Shown: positions 1 through 11,900 of the stretch, piece after piece | Layout: each line of letters starts with the position of its first letter | Position numbering within the stretch: position 1 is the first letter of the stretch | Source: Juglans regia | Lineage: Eukaryota > Streptophyta > Magnoliopsida > Fagales > Juglandaceae | Direction of reading: 5' to 3' | Assembly: GCF_001411555.2 (NCBI RefSeq) | Contig: NC_049912.1 | Location: 30,791,514 to 30,855,513, forward strand | DNA: 64,000 nucleotides | Program-made: the position numbers and the translations under genes | The notes under the pieces: model-generated | Seen by the model: only the letters and a program-made list of their open reading frames with translations | Database searches by the model: none | What the model was told of the DNA's origin: nothing

Positions 1-197
1 CACGTGCAGCTTTTTCTCCATGCGTAAGAACATTCAATAGATGCACGCATGCCGATTGCCGAGTAAAACGATATCAATAGCGTACTAGTATTTGATATTA
101 TTCTCGTGCTGGATTAATTGCTCTGTCCGACACTAGTTGGTGTTGGGTTTTGGATTTTGGAGTCGTTCTCCCGAGAAAGAACCAGTTTTGGAGAGAG

Positions 198-312
198 ATG
201 GCGGGACCGGCGAGGCCTCAGTTCGTTCTTTTCGGATCCTCCATTGTCCAAATGAGCTTCGGCCATGGCGGTTGGGGTGCCACTCTCGCTGAAATCTACG
301 CTCGCAAGGTAT

Positions 313-375
<63 letters not shown>

Positions 376-3300
376 ACATGTGTATTTGTGTGCCATTTAG
401 TTCGATGTTGGCTTATTAGCCTGGTTTGCGAAATTTGGTTCACTCTTCAGTCCAATATTAAAGCACAGTAAAACATGTTATCTAAGCCGATCTTTTTTCC
501 TATTAAAATGAAGCCCATTTTGGTTGACCCTGGCAAGGAGGGCAGTTGTCTTAGGTTTCTTGAGAATTTTAGCCTGTTGGTTGTTGAGTAGATTCATATA
601 TGAAATTTTGGGCAAGAGGCGGGGTTCGAGTTATCCGGCTTCATGTATTTGGGTAAGGTTCCTTCGAGCCGAATTTGACGTGCTGAAGTCATTTTTCTCT
701 TAGCATTTAAATATTTTTCTGTTGTAATCTTTGGGTCCCGGATTGGTTGCTTTCCACATGGGAAATTTGATTTCCCCACATGGGAGATTCTGATCAATAT
801 TTGGATTCATGGTTTACTTCTTTGGCCTTGATATTCGAGAGTCTGGAGTATTTTGTTTCTACTACAGTCTCTATTAGTAATGACTTTATTTTAACTCTTT
901 TTCATGCTTTGTTGTAGGCAGACATTGTGCTGCGAGGGTATTTTGGGTGGAACTCACGACGTGCTCTCCAGGTCCTTGATCAGGTTTTTCCAAAGGTATA
1001 ATACTTCTGGTATTTACAAAAAAACTATAATGATACCTCAATTGCACTTTGCTGTGTCATGCTAGTGCTCATTATTATAATTGTGGACAGTAGAGGCCTA
1101 TCTACATATATGTTGGTAATCTCAGAGCCGTTATTGTTTATGACTGGAATTACTCCCTACCGTTTTGTTCTGATCATAGCATTCCATAAGAACTTCATAG
1201 AGACAGTGGAAAGGGAGTTCGAGTTCCCATAGCAGTTCATTGTTAATTGGACCTCGTCGTTGCTCTTGATAGCTCCCTTTGTATCCCTAAAATTTGGTAC
1301 TAATGATGGGGAACTGTGTCTTCTATTTGATGTAAGATTGCCAACTATGATAGTAGAACTTTCTCTAGTTAGGCCATCCGGTATACTTTTGTCTTACAAT
1401 TAAGCTCTGACTCCCAACATTACATTTCTTGGTTCTAGGATGCTGCTCTACAGCCTTCCTTGGTGATAGTTTATTTCGGCGGTAACGATTCAATGGGGCC
1501 TCACTCATCTGGCCTTGGCCCTCATGTACCACTTCCTGAATACATTGAGAACATGAAAAAGATTGTGACTCATCTCCAGGTACTTTCTTCACATACCAAT
1601 TGATACAACGTTGTCATGTTTCATGTTTGAAGCAAATGTAAGACTGTCTAGTAAGATAGAATCAGATACTTAAAAAACAACTTGTCTATTTGATTCTTGG
1701 ATTTATATCGTTATCGTTTCCATTCTAGGAAAATGTTTTACCAGCTCCTCGAAACTGCACAGGGAAAAAGGGATTTACTTTTAACTTCATTGATCTATAT
1801 AAAAACGAATGAGATAAAATATTCACCTCTCCCAAGAAAATAAATATCTTTTTTTTTTATAAGTAATCAAGAAGTTTTATTCATAGTAATAGGCAAAGCC
1901 CAAGTACACAGGAAGTATACATGTGAAATACCTATCTATAATGTACAACAGAAAGAAGAAAGTCATGAACATTGAATCCATTACAAACAATAGCCCCCAC
2001 CCAAGAAAACAAAGTTTTAAAGAAAAAACGTTTAAGCTCCTCCATTGTTCTCTCTTGGTTTTCAAAGCTTCTATCATTCGTTCCCGTCAAATACACCAAC
2101 ACATACATATAGGGACCATTTTCCATATTACTGCAACTTGTGTGTTTCCATGAAGACCTCTCCAGCATTCTAGAAAATCCACCTATCTACCGGGCATAAC
2201 CCATGATAAACCAAGTCTTGTAAAAAAATCAGTCCACAAGGTCCTGGCCACCTCGTAATGTAGAAACAAATGATCAACAGATTCGCCATCTTTCGTGCAC
2301 ATATAACACCAGTCTAATACCATTAATCGACATTTCCTTAGATCATTTGTGGTGAGAATTTTGTCCAAAGCTGCTGTCCAAATAAAAAAAACTGCTTTTG
2401 AAAGAGCCTTGGTCTGCCATATGCTCTTCCATTGGAATGAGAGCCTGCCCTGATTTGATAAAACTCTATGAAATGAATGGAACGTGAATCTACCTTTTCT
2501 GGAAGGGCTCCAAAACATCCTATCCATCGTACCCTCTGTCATACGTACTGAATACAAAGCCGCATAGAAGTCTGAAATAACCTCCATCTCCCAATCATGG
2601 GCTGTCCTAATGAAGTCCACATTCCATTGAGGGGAGCCATTAGAAAAAGCCAAAATGTCCGCTATCGCTGCATCCTTTACTCGTGCTAACTCAAAAATGT
2701 CGGGGAAAATGTATTTAAGACAGCGTTCACCACACCATTTATCATACCAAAATCTGACGCGAGAGCCATCGCCCACCCCAGTATGTGTATGTCTTTTGAA
2801 AGTCTCCCAATCCTTCCTAATGTTTTTCCACAACCCTACCCCATATGAACCATGTACCTCTTTCGAGCACCAACTGCCCCATGCTTCCCCAACCTGTGCA
2901 TCAATGACTGACTTCCACAAAGCCCCCCTTATTGGTACCGCCACAACCATTTACCCAATAAAGCTTGTTTGAATTTAGTCAAGTTATGAATATCCAATCC
3001 ACCCCCAAAAACTGGAGTGCATACCGTGTTCCAATTGACCAAATGGAACTTGAAGTCGTCCCCCAAACCACTCCACAATAAATCACGTTGTAACTTCTCA
3101 ATACGGTTGGTAATCTTTGCTGGGAGTGGGAACAGAGACAAAAAGTAGGTGGGAAGGTTAGAGAGAGTACTTTTGATCAATGTAAGCCTGCCACCTTTGG
3201 ATAAATACAACATCTTCCAAGATGTCAGCTATGCTCCACCTTTCAACCACAGGATTTCAAATTTGCTTTAATTTGAAGGAGGCACCCAATGGTAATCCAA

Positions 3301-6300
3301 GATACTGAAGAGATAAAGAGGATACGTTACATCCCAAAGAGAGGCTAGAGTTGCCACTTCAGGAACATTCCCCACGGGCACTATCTCAGACTTTGATAGA
3401 TTAACTTTCAAGCCCGAAACCACTTCGAAGCAAAGAAGTAGGGCCCTCAAAGATTGGATCTTTCCAAGATTTGCTCCACAGAATATAAGAGTATCATCAG
3501 CAAATGAGAAATATCAAGAGAGTCGAAATTACCATTCCCCATCGAGAAACCGTGGAGAAAACCACCTTCCTCAAGCCCTACACTCATCTTACTGTGGGCT
3601 TCCATGACGAATAAGAATAGTAATGGAGATAGCGGATCTCCCTGTCTCAACCCACATGAGGAGTCAAAGAAGCCCACTGGAGCACCATTCACCAAAATAG
3701 AGAATTGTACTGTTGAGATGCAAACCTCTATCCATTTCATTCATCTCTCTCCAAAACCGCATCTTGCTAGTAAATAGAGTAGAAATTTCTAGTTAACATG
3801 ATCATAGGTTTTTTCCATGTCTAATTTGATGATTAACCCAGGTTTTCGAGATTTGAGGCGTCCATCCAAAACTTCATTTGCAATTAGAACCGAGTCTAGA
3901 ATTTGTCTAATAGGACGATAATCACGAACATCCACTGACCCCACCTTTTTTGGTATGAGTGCTAAGAATGTGGCATTGAGGCTTCTTTTGAAACTAGCAT
4001 AATAATGGAACTCTCGAAAAACCCGCATAAGATCACCCTTGATCACCTCCCAACAGGTTTGAAAGAAGCCCATAGTAAAACCATCAAGGCTCGGGGCCTT
4101 ATCACTAGCCATACCACGGACAATTTTGCATACTTCTTCTTCTTCAAAAGGCCTTTCCATCCACCCTGCACACTGTTGGTCTAAGACTGAGAACATCAAC
4201 CCATCTGCTAACGGTCTCCAAGATTGTTGTTCAGATAGAAGATGTTCATAATACTGTACCAAGTGCTCCTCAATACTTGGCTGATACGAAAAAACTACAC
4301 CATCAACCATCAAAGTATCTATAGCATTGATCCTTTGACGCGAATTAGCCATCTTATGAAAGAACTTTGTACATCTATCCCCCTCCTTAAGCCATAAAGC
4401 CTTGGATTTCTGTCTCCAAGAGGTCTCTTCCATTAGTAACACTTGTTCAAGATCTGTAACTACCTGTCTCTTGTAAACTTTTTCAGCTTCATTAAGAATT
4501 CTTGCCTCCTCCTCTCCCTCTAGGCCCTGTAACTCCTCCATAAGGGAGCGTCGCTATGATACAATATCGCCAAACACTTGTTCATTCCATAACTTTAAAT
4601 CATATTTCAGCGCTTTTAGTTTCCTTGCCAGAATGTAGCTTGGAGATCCTTGTAACTCATACGAAGACCACCATAGACTGACCCTGTCTACAAAACCGTT
4701 AGATTAAAGCCACATATTTTTAAATTTGAAATACCTTCTACCTCCTTGGATGCCTCCACAATCCAAAAGGATAGGGAAGTGGTCAAAACAAACTCTCGGC
4801 AAGCATCTTTGAGTTACATCCGGAAAGTGTGATTCCCATTCTGAAGTTAACAAAAATCTATTGATTCTCGACCAAGAAGGGCTATCTCGAGTATTGGACC
4901 AAGTATATAAGCCGCTTATTAGTGGAATATCCATAAGCTCCTATTCTAAAATAAAATCAGAGAATTCCCTCATAGTAGGAGTTATGTGGGATGTACCTGA
5001 TCGTTCACTTGGGAAGCGAGATACATTGAAGTCCCCCCCTATACAACTTGGTACATTCCACCAACTAATGATTCCAGCTAACTCTTCCCACAATAAGCTT
5101 CTTTCTGAATCAACATTAGGACCATATACACCTGCAAATGCTCAACGAAACCCATCTTCTACATTTACAAAGGAGCACACCACAGTGAATTCACCCACAC
5201 ATTCCTCTACTCTTTACACCACTCTTTTTATTGAACGTGATAAGAACACCACCGGAGGCACCTTTGGAAGGTAGATACGACCACCCAACATGATGCCCTC
5301 TCTACAAACTACGAATTATCTGCCTTGTAATTAGTTCTGGTTTGGTCTCTTGCAAGTAAATGATATCACCCTGCCATTGTCGGAGTAAGTTTCTGACTAG
5401 GAGTTGTTTGGCCTGCTCATTCAGCCCCCTTACATTCCAATGTATAATTTTTGGCTTCATAACAAAACCATCGATGCCCTTCCCTTCCTATGCCCCCGAC
5501 AAGAACTTTGCTCCCCTGCCTCATCGTTCATATCCCACATAAGCCTCTTGAGTTCTCTCTCTTTTTTTGCCCAAAGCCTGTGAGGGACCAGCTTTAGTTG
5601 GTATATTTGCAGCTTCAACAGCTGTGAGTAATGCCAAAAATTCATCATCAAAACCCACGCATGTAATCCCAATAATCTGTTTGATTTCCATGGCTTTTTG
5701 GATTACCCAACCTGCAACCCTAGGATGAAAAGAGTTCAGAGGAGTGGGTTCTAACCCCTCAGCAGGGCACCTGCCCCTCTCCACTCCATTTATAGACTCA
5801 CAAACTATCAGAATACCTTCCATTGCACTGTCCTCTGGATTACCCAAACTACCCGCACTGTGATGGTCCTCCAGCATGGGTCTCACGGCAACTGAAGAAG
5901 GTTCCAGAGCCATACACAGTATCTATGCAGTTGAAGGTGACATGGATGGCCCAGACAACACCTCCATCAAGTTCTATGATTTTTCACAGTGTTTCGACCC
6001 ACCCAACAGCTCACCCATTCTCTCCTCTATGATCTCTTGCGGAATAGCAGCTTCCACAGACACTGGCTAAGACGTTAGCGCCATCTAGATGGCTGGAGGC
6101 AACCTAGAGGGGACCGTCGCACCCTTCTGTCCCAATCCACAAGACATTGCTCCTTCCAATGAGGAACCAGTGGCCTCCTCTGAAGCTTCGAGCTGGTTCA
6201 TAACTTCCGCAGACACCGGCGACGTCGTTAATGCCATCGTGATTAGTGTAGGCAACCCAGAGTGGTCCATCGCACCCTTCTGTGCCACCTCATGAGACGA

Positions 6301-8374
6301 GGAACCTCCCGATGACATACCCCTCTGAAATGCACCTTCCTCTATAAACGAGAACACTTCCTGGCACTAGTATTTCACTGCAGGTATCACCGGAAGCAAT
6401 CCCTGAGGATGACGGCGCCGAGCCATCGATGGTTGTCAACAGCCCAGTGGCTTTCGAGCCCTTCACGAGAGAAGGCCCAGCCCTCTTGAGGCGCCACCTC
6501 CACTTGGGTGGGGCCTGGCTTGACCAGGCCAGGCCCATCTTGACTTTCAGCCTTAACCCAGCACCCTGATGGCCCAAGCCCACTCCTAGGCCCAGGTCCA
6601 CATTTCCTGCCAGCGCTTCAATAGCCTTCTTCAGATTACTGAGTTCACCCTTCACACCTTTCAATTTCTGTTTTATCTCAAAAAGGGTCATCTGTTCCTC
6701 CCTTTCCAACGTACAGGGGCTTGACATAGCAGCTCCAACTGCCCGAGAGCACTCCCCTGCACCCCCTTTCTCCTTGTCTTTTTCTCCAAATTGAAAAGCC
6801 ACCTTCTGACACTTACTGCCATGCACCACCACCCTGCCTTCTCTAGCTCCACCAGTAGCCTCAACATAGGACCTGGCTTGCCCACCCACCTCTTTCCCCT
6901 TCCCCCCTTCCTGACCCACTGCCTGAACCTTAGAGGAGCATGACAGCATAAACTTCATATCCATGGACAGGTTCTTCCACCCCTGACCTTCCATCCCTGT
7001 CGGAAACACCAGCATTCCTCGACGGCTATGACCACCGTATTCAGTTACTTCCAGGTAAAACCCAAAAGAGTTACCACACCGATGAGCAACTAATACCAAG
7101 GACCCAGCTCAAAAAGTCTTGTAAAACTCCTTTCTTCCCTATGCAAAATAGCACTCTCCTCCATCGTGTTTGCTAGCCAGCAGGAGCAAGGAATACTAAA
7201 AGATATCACATTTGAAAACTTCCTCCCTCTTTTAGTAATACTAAAACAGTTTCCCCCCTCTAGAGATAAGATGAACATCTTATTTTCAACAAATAAGTGT
7301 TTTACAACACCCATCTTACCTTAGCACAATAACAGTCTCAAGGAAAAACTAATGAGAATATGATTCACATGAAGAATCACCAGAAAACTCACTCATATTT
7401 TAATGACGAGAAAGGTAGATTCATGTTATTTTGGTTTCTACCTACTGCGTTGATGTTGTCGTTGATTATCCTCAAATTTTGGTATACATGACCCATATCC
7501 TGTTGCAACTTTGTATCTCAGAGCCTTTCAAAGCAAACACGCGTTATTGTTTTAAGTTGTCCTCCTGTCAATGAGGCCAAGATTCGTGAAAACAAAAGGT
7601 ACTCTCATGCATATCTTGAGTATGCTGCTTCCTGGTTTTTGAATGGTAGTGCCATTTTTAACACTGGTTTTCTTTCTTAAACCAGTGAGTTTTTAAGTGA
7701 GGTTGTTAGGACAAATGAGTTATGCCAGAGTTACTCAGAAGCTTGTATAGAGCTGTGCCAAGAAATGGGTGTGAAGGTTGTCGATCTTTTTACTGCACTT
7801 CAGAAAAGAGATGATTGGATGGAAGCTTGCTTCACGTAAGTTTACTTGGCCATAATTTTTGTATGCCATTTTTGTTCTGCCAACACCATCAACTTCTACG
7901 TCTTATTGTTATAGTTATGACTGAATCCTGCAGTGGAACTTCTTAGAACTGCAGTTAATACGATTTATATGCAATTAGAGGACTTGCTGACTCTGGAGTT
8001 GAGTGTTTGAGAGGAGTCTTTTCAACGCTGAAACTCAAAAGTCAAAACCAATGCCTTAATTATTCTGTTTATTGACTCTGTTTTGACTGTGGAAGTTGGT
8101 GTCAAAGACCTCTCTCAATGTCAATGTCAATTTTTATTTTTATTTCTTATACTTTTTCAGAGATGGGATTCATTTATCAGCTGAAGGGAGCAAGATAATT
8201 GTTGGGGAGATACTGATGGTGCTCAACAAAGCTGACTGGGAGCCATGTCTACACTGGAAGTCTATGCCGACAGAATTTGCTGAGGATTCCCCATATGATC
8301 TTGTCGCTGCTGATGGAAAGACAACCTTGAATCCCTCGGACTGGACATACCACTTGGAGAATCAGTGGGACTAG
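198..8374 (+). CDS. GDSL/SGNH-family esterase-lipase (isoamyl acetate hydrolase-like, CPRD49 type), 6 exons
   Basis: Exons 198-308, 918-995, 1439-1579, 7522-7598, 7686-7835 and 8161-8374 join in frame with GT-AG borders and give 256 aa, the usual size of the short plant CPRD49-like hydrolases. SGNH blocks are visible: FGSSI near residue 12 (G-S-S, with Ser15 as likely nucleophile, where the family often has GDS), YFGWNSR (block II), FGGND (block III) and TDGIHLS (block V, with the catalytic Asp and His). There is no signal peptide, so it is probably cytosolic. The family hydrolyses short-chain esters; the substrate cannot be told from sequence. The start is the first ATG in the exon carrying block I. 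Intron 3 is about 5.9 kb because it holds an antisense LINE, yet all coding exons are undamaged, so the gene is probably still functional if that intron is spliced. Confidence 0.9.
317..371. repeat. Compound (CT)n-(CA)n microsatellite in intron 1 of the hydrolase gene
   Basis: An uninterrupted CT run passes directly into a CA run a few bases after the exon 1 donor. It should be length-polymorphic. Confidence 0.95.
2183..5460 (-). pseudogene. LINE ORF2 (endonuclease-reverse transcriptase), broken
   Basis: The reading starts at a minus-strand ATG at 5460 with a typical endonuclease opening ([12 protein letters not shown], then LQETKPE) and soon meets a TAG. Further endonuclease sequence lies at 4934-4704 ([24 protein letters not shown]). 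The RT part has a DKAPSLDGF block, then YRPI joined directly to [12 protein letters not shown]. Intact plant L1 elements have a few dozen residues between these two, so an internal deletion is likely. The catalytic FADDTLIF block can be read near 3500-3480, but in a different frame from the preceding segment. The C-terminal piece has the WxxxxxxK...F.W zf-RVT pattern. Confidence 0.85.
6085..7314 (-). pseudogene. LINE ORF1-like region
   Basis: Two overlapping minus-strand frames (7314-7090 and 7099-6290) read as one ancestral protein with a frameshift. Seen are an N-terminal part with [16 protein letters not shown] and [11 protein letters not shown], continuing into [17 protein letters not shown] and [13 protein letters not shown], then a Gly/Lys-rich middle and a short heptad-like segment ([20 protein letters not shown]). 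This arrangement is known upstream of ORF2 in plant L1 elements. No zinc-knuckle motif was seen. Confidence 0.65.
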
Positions 8375-8402
8375 TTTGCAGAATCAAACATAAACGACAA
8401 TA

Positions 8403-8460
<58 letters not shown>

Positions 8461-8985
8461 AACTTATTGTAGTTGGTTATTCATCATTCAGGAAATTAAG
8501 GGCTGGTGTGTTACAAGCTAATCCCATTTCAGCTAGAGCTTTACCAATAGTAGTAATCAAACAAAATGAATTTCATACTTGTTTACCAAAATTTAAAAAA
8601 GGCATAAAAACCTCGTATAATTACTCGCCTCTCCGTATTGGTTATATAGCTAGTTCCCCTCCCGCTCTAGTTTATCCCCGCTGCGATAGCTGAGCAATTT
8701 CGCTTGCCCCATATCAAATTCGAAGAATAATTCGCATCTTTTAGGCCTTGTTTAGGTAGTGAGGTATTTTCAAAATAAATATGTATTATTTTATTATCAT
8801 TTTTTACTTCTTTTATTTTTATTATTATTTAATATTTTATCATTATTTTTTATTATTATTCACAAAATACTTAAAAATATCTTTTCATTTTTTTTTCCGG
8901 AGAAATTTGCAATTTCTCTGAATTCATGAAAAAAGCTAATAAAACACGCGCAGAGAGAGAGAGAGAGAGCGCTAGCTAGCTAAGG
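8375..8985. other. Intergenic: hydrolase 3' flank and PLC pseudogene promoter side
   Basis: It contains a (CT)n/(TA)n microsatellite at about 8408-8460, an AT-rich low-complexity tract (8760-8890) and a short GA run at 8951-8970 just before the PLC pseudogene start. No gene is recognisable in the small open frames. Confidence 0.7.
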
Positions 8986-11900
8986 ATGGCGAGTTACAAG
9001 TACAAGATTTTGGGGTTCAGCAGGAAGTTTAAGATTGTATTTGGATGTTGAAATGAGTTGAGTTGAGATGATAAAATATTGTTAGAATATTATTTTTTAA
9101 TATTATTATTATTTTATGATTTAAAAAAGTTGAATTGTTTATTACATTTTGTGTTAGAATTTGAAAAGGTTGTAATGATGAGTTGAGATGAGTTGAGAGT
9201 ATTTAACTAACCAAACGAAGTTTAAGATGAACGAGCTAAGCCCACCGGCCGACGTGAAGGAAGCGTTCTTGAAGTTAGCCGAGGGTGGGGACCAAATGTC
9301 GGCCTATCAGCTCCGTCGGTTCCTGGAGGAGCACCAAGACGAGGTGGACAGCACCGTGGCTGATGCGGACCGAATCATAAAGCACGTTCTGAATGGGCGC
9401 CACGAGGCCTATAGCGCCAAGCAAAGCCTTTCCCTCGCCGATTTCTTCCATTTCCTGTTTCTCGATGATCTCAACGGGCCCATCAAATCTCAGGTCCTCT
9501 CTCTCTCTCTCTCTCTTGCTGCTTTGGTATTCCTCCGTTTCGCCGAAGAATGAAATTTAGGAAAATTAAATTCGATAAAACAGTAATCCATGTTTTAACC
9601 AATCTTCTGAATAGAAGGATTCTAGGAAAAGAAAAAAAATCCCCTGATAAGGGTTTATTCAATGATATGGTTTAGGGAGTTTTTTTCCTCTTCTTTCGAT
9701 AATCAAGCAGCAGCTTGGCGTGCAATGAAGTTGTTGTAGTAACAATATGATGATAGCTTGTACAAATGGCGTAAGGTATTCACCAGTTTCAAATACACTG
9801 TCGTTATTTATACGTATTGAAAGGGGCCACTTGTTGTTAAGGTCAAGCTTCACAAAGAAACTTTAATAAGCCCATTTTATCATAGGTCAAGACTCAACCT
9901 GGTTTTTTTCTTTTAAAGCAACTCTATTAGTTTCTTCAATGACTTTACGATCAACTCTTGCCCAGTTAACCTAACTTTATTTAGGCTAACTGGGCACTAG
10001 GAAGTTCATTTTCATCAGAGTCCTGATTCCCAAACTACTTATTGTGCCTGTTCTTCGACATTAATAGATTGATAAGAATGTACATTTCCTTTGTCACTAC
10101 GTTAATCGTTTACTTTTCTTATTTTGAAGAAGTCTTATAAGGGACCGATTTAGGTTTGTTCCTGACAAATTGGATGTGATTTCAGGTACACCTTGATATG
10201 ACCGCTCCATTGTCACATTATTTCATATATACAGGGCACAATTCCTACTTGACTGGGAATCAACTCAGCGGTGATTGTAGTGATGTTCCACTCATCAAGG
10301 CGTTGCAGAGAGGCGTGAAGGTAATTGAACTTGATATATGGCCGAATTCTACAAAAGATGATGTTCTTGTTCTTCATGGAAGGTACTTGCTGATTCTCAA
10401 ATCTCCCTCATTTAGTGATGCGATTGTTTTCTCATGTCTACATGGCTTTTGGCTGTGCCATAGGATCTTTATTTATATTTCTGCAACATCTCTTAATCAC
10501 TGCAGGACACTGACCAATCCTGCGAAGCTCATTAAATGTTTGTAGTCCATTAACGAGTATGCGTTTGTTAAATCTCCCTACCCTGTTATCATAACTTTAG
10601 AAGACCACCTTACCCGTGATCTTTAGGACAAAGTTGCCAAGATTAGCATTTTTTCCCTCTGACAATAATATTTAAATTCGAGGTGTTTCTTCTTTGTGAC
10701 TCACTTCGATTTTCATGTAGATGCTCACTCAAACATTTGAAGAAATGTTGTATTACCCCAAGGGAGAATGCTTAGCTGAGTTCCCTTCACCAGAGTCATT
10801 GAAATATCGAATTGTTATCTCTACGAAGCCACCAAAAGAATACCTTAAATCTAAGAATAGCAAGGATAAGGATAGTATCTTCAATGGTGGATAGGAAACA
10901 TCTGAAGAAGCAGCATCAGGAAAGGAGACACTGACTTTTAAGTCCTAGCCAGAAGAAGAGAAAGTGAGATGAATATGATGTGTATCTACGTATTTTCAAT
11001 CCCAAACCGTGCTTTTTTACTTTTACTCTTCTGATGGATGGCAGAGGAACAGTGATCCAGATGATGAAGATATCAATGGGTGTGTTCATAGATCAGCCCA
11101 AGAAGGAGCACCTGAATACAAACGATTGATTACAATTCATGCTGGGAAACCAAAGGGTAGTTTAAAGGATGCATTACAAGTTGAGGCTGACAAAGTTAGA
11201 CGACTTAGTTTAAGTGGTTTAAGTGAACAAGCACTTGAGAAGGCTGCCTCAAATCATGGAACTGATGTTGTAAGGTATCTATTCAACTAAATTTTGGTGG
11301 ATAGTTGCAAGACATTAGCATTCTCATTGCCTATTTCACCTGGATGATTCATATCGGCTCTCATGCTTTACAGGTTCATGCAGAAAAATATACTAAGAAT
11401 ATACCCTAAAGGAACACGTGTCATCTCCTCTAATTACAAGCGACATGTTGGGTGGATGCATGGGGCTTAGATGGTTGCATTTAATATGCAGGTTCGTTAA
11501 CAATTATCAGCATTCAAATAATGTAATGGTAGCAGTAGCTTTTCAATGTAAATAATCTTTTATCTGTAAGGCTCTTTCTTTAATAATGTGGATGACTATG
11601 TGAATAGTTACATTATAATGAGATTCTCCATTCCAATAATCAAATCAAGATGCAGCTGGTAAAAGTTTGCTTCTCTTCTGTGTTGTCAAGTCATTTGCTC
11701 AAGTGAATGCAAATTGGCTTATGATGTCAATTTTAAATCATGAAATGATTAGTCAGCAGTTAGCCTAAAATTTCCAGGCCTTCCAAGTTAAAAACGATTC
11801 CATTATCATGCCTTAACGCCTGACGGTGTTCCATTCATTTAGAATCATCTGATCTCCACCAGAGAATTCTTTTTGACATGTGAGTTTTCCCTCACCAGGG

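Larger units (their letters stand above)
1850..7340 (-). mobile_element. L1-type non-LTR retrotransposon (LINE), decayed, antisense in intron 3 of the hydrolase gene
   Basis: On the minus strand the order is an ORF1-like region (7314 to about 6085), an APE-type endonuclease (from 5460), reverse transcriptase (about 4540-3270) and a zf-RVT/RNase H-like C-terminus (2950-2183). It then ends in an oligo-T run on the plus strand at 1850-1859, which is the poly-A tail of an antisense insertion. Several frameshifts and stops break ORF2, so it cannot move by itself. The exact 5' end and the target-site duplication were not resolved. Its position between exons 3 and 4 of an otherwise intact gene shows that it inserted into an intron. 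Confidence 0.9.

Noticed and set aside
5823..6357. Plus-strand open frames within the LINE region
   Set aside because: They are reverse-strand shadows of the LINE ORF1-like segment.
1860..7420. A specific target-site duplication for the LINE
   Set aside because: A weak match (CCCAAGAAAATAAAT before the oligo-T and CTCAAGGAAAAACTAAT near 7336) has too many differences to be claimed.
8508..8693. Possible organelle-derived insertion downstream of the hydrolase gene
   Set aside because: A 61-residue frame and less AT-rich composition hinted at it, but no plastid or mitochondrial gene could be recognised.
10543..11470. TAG codons in the PLC copy as programmed readthrough or recoding
   Set aside because: The same gene also has a MITE in exon 1, a lost acceptor and a frameshift, so ordinary decay explains the stops.
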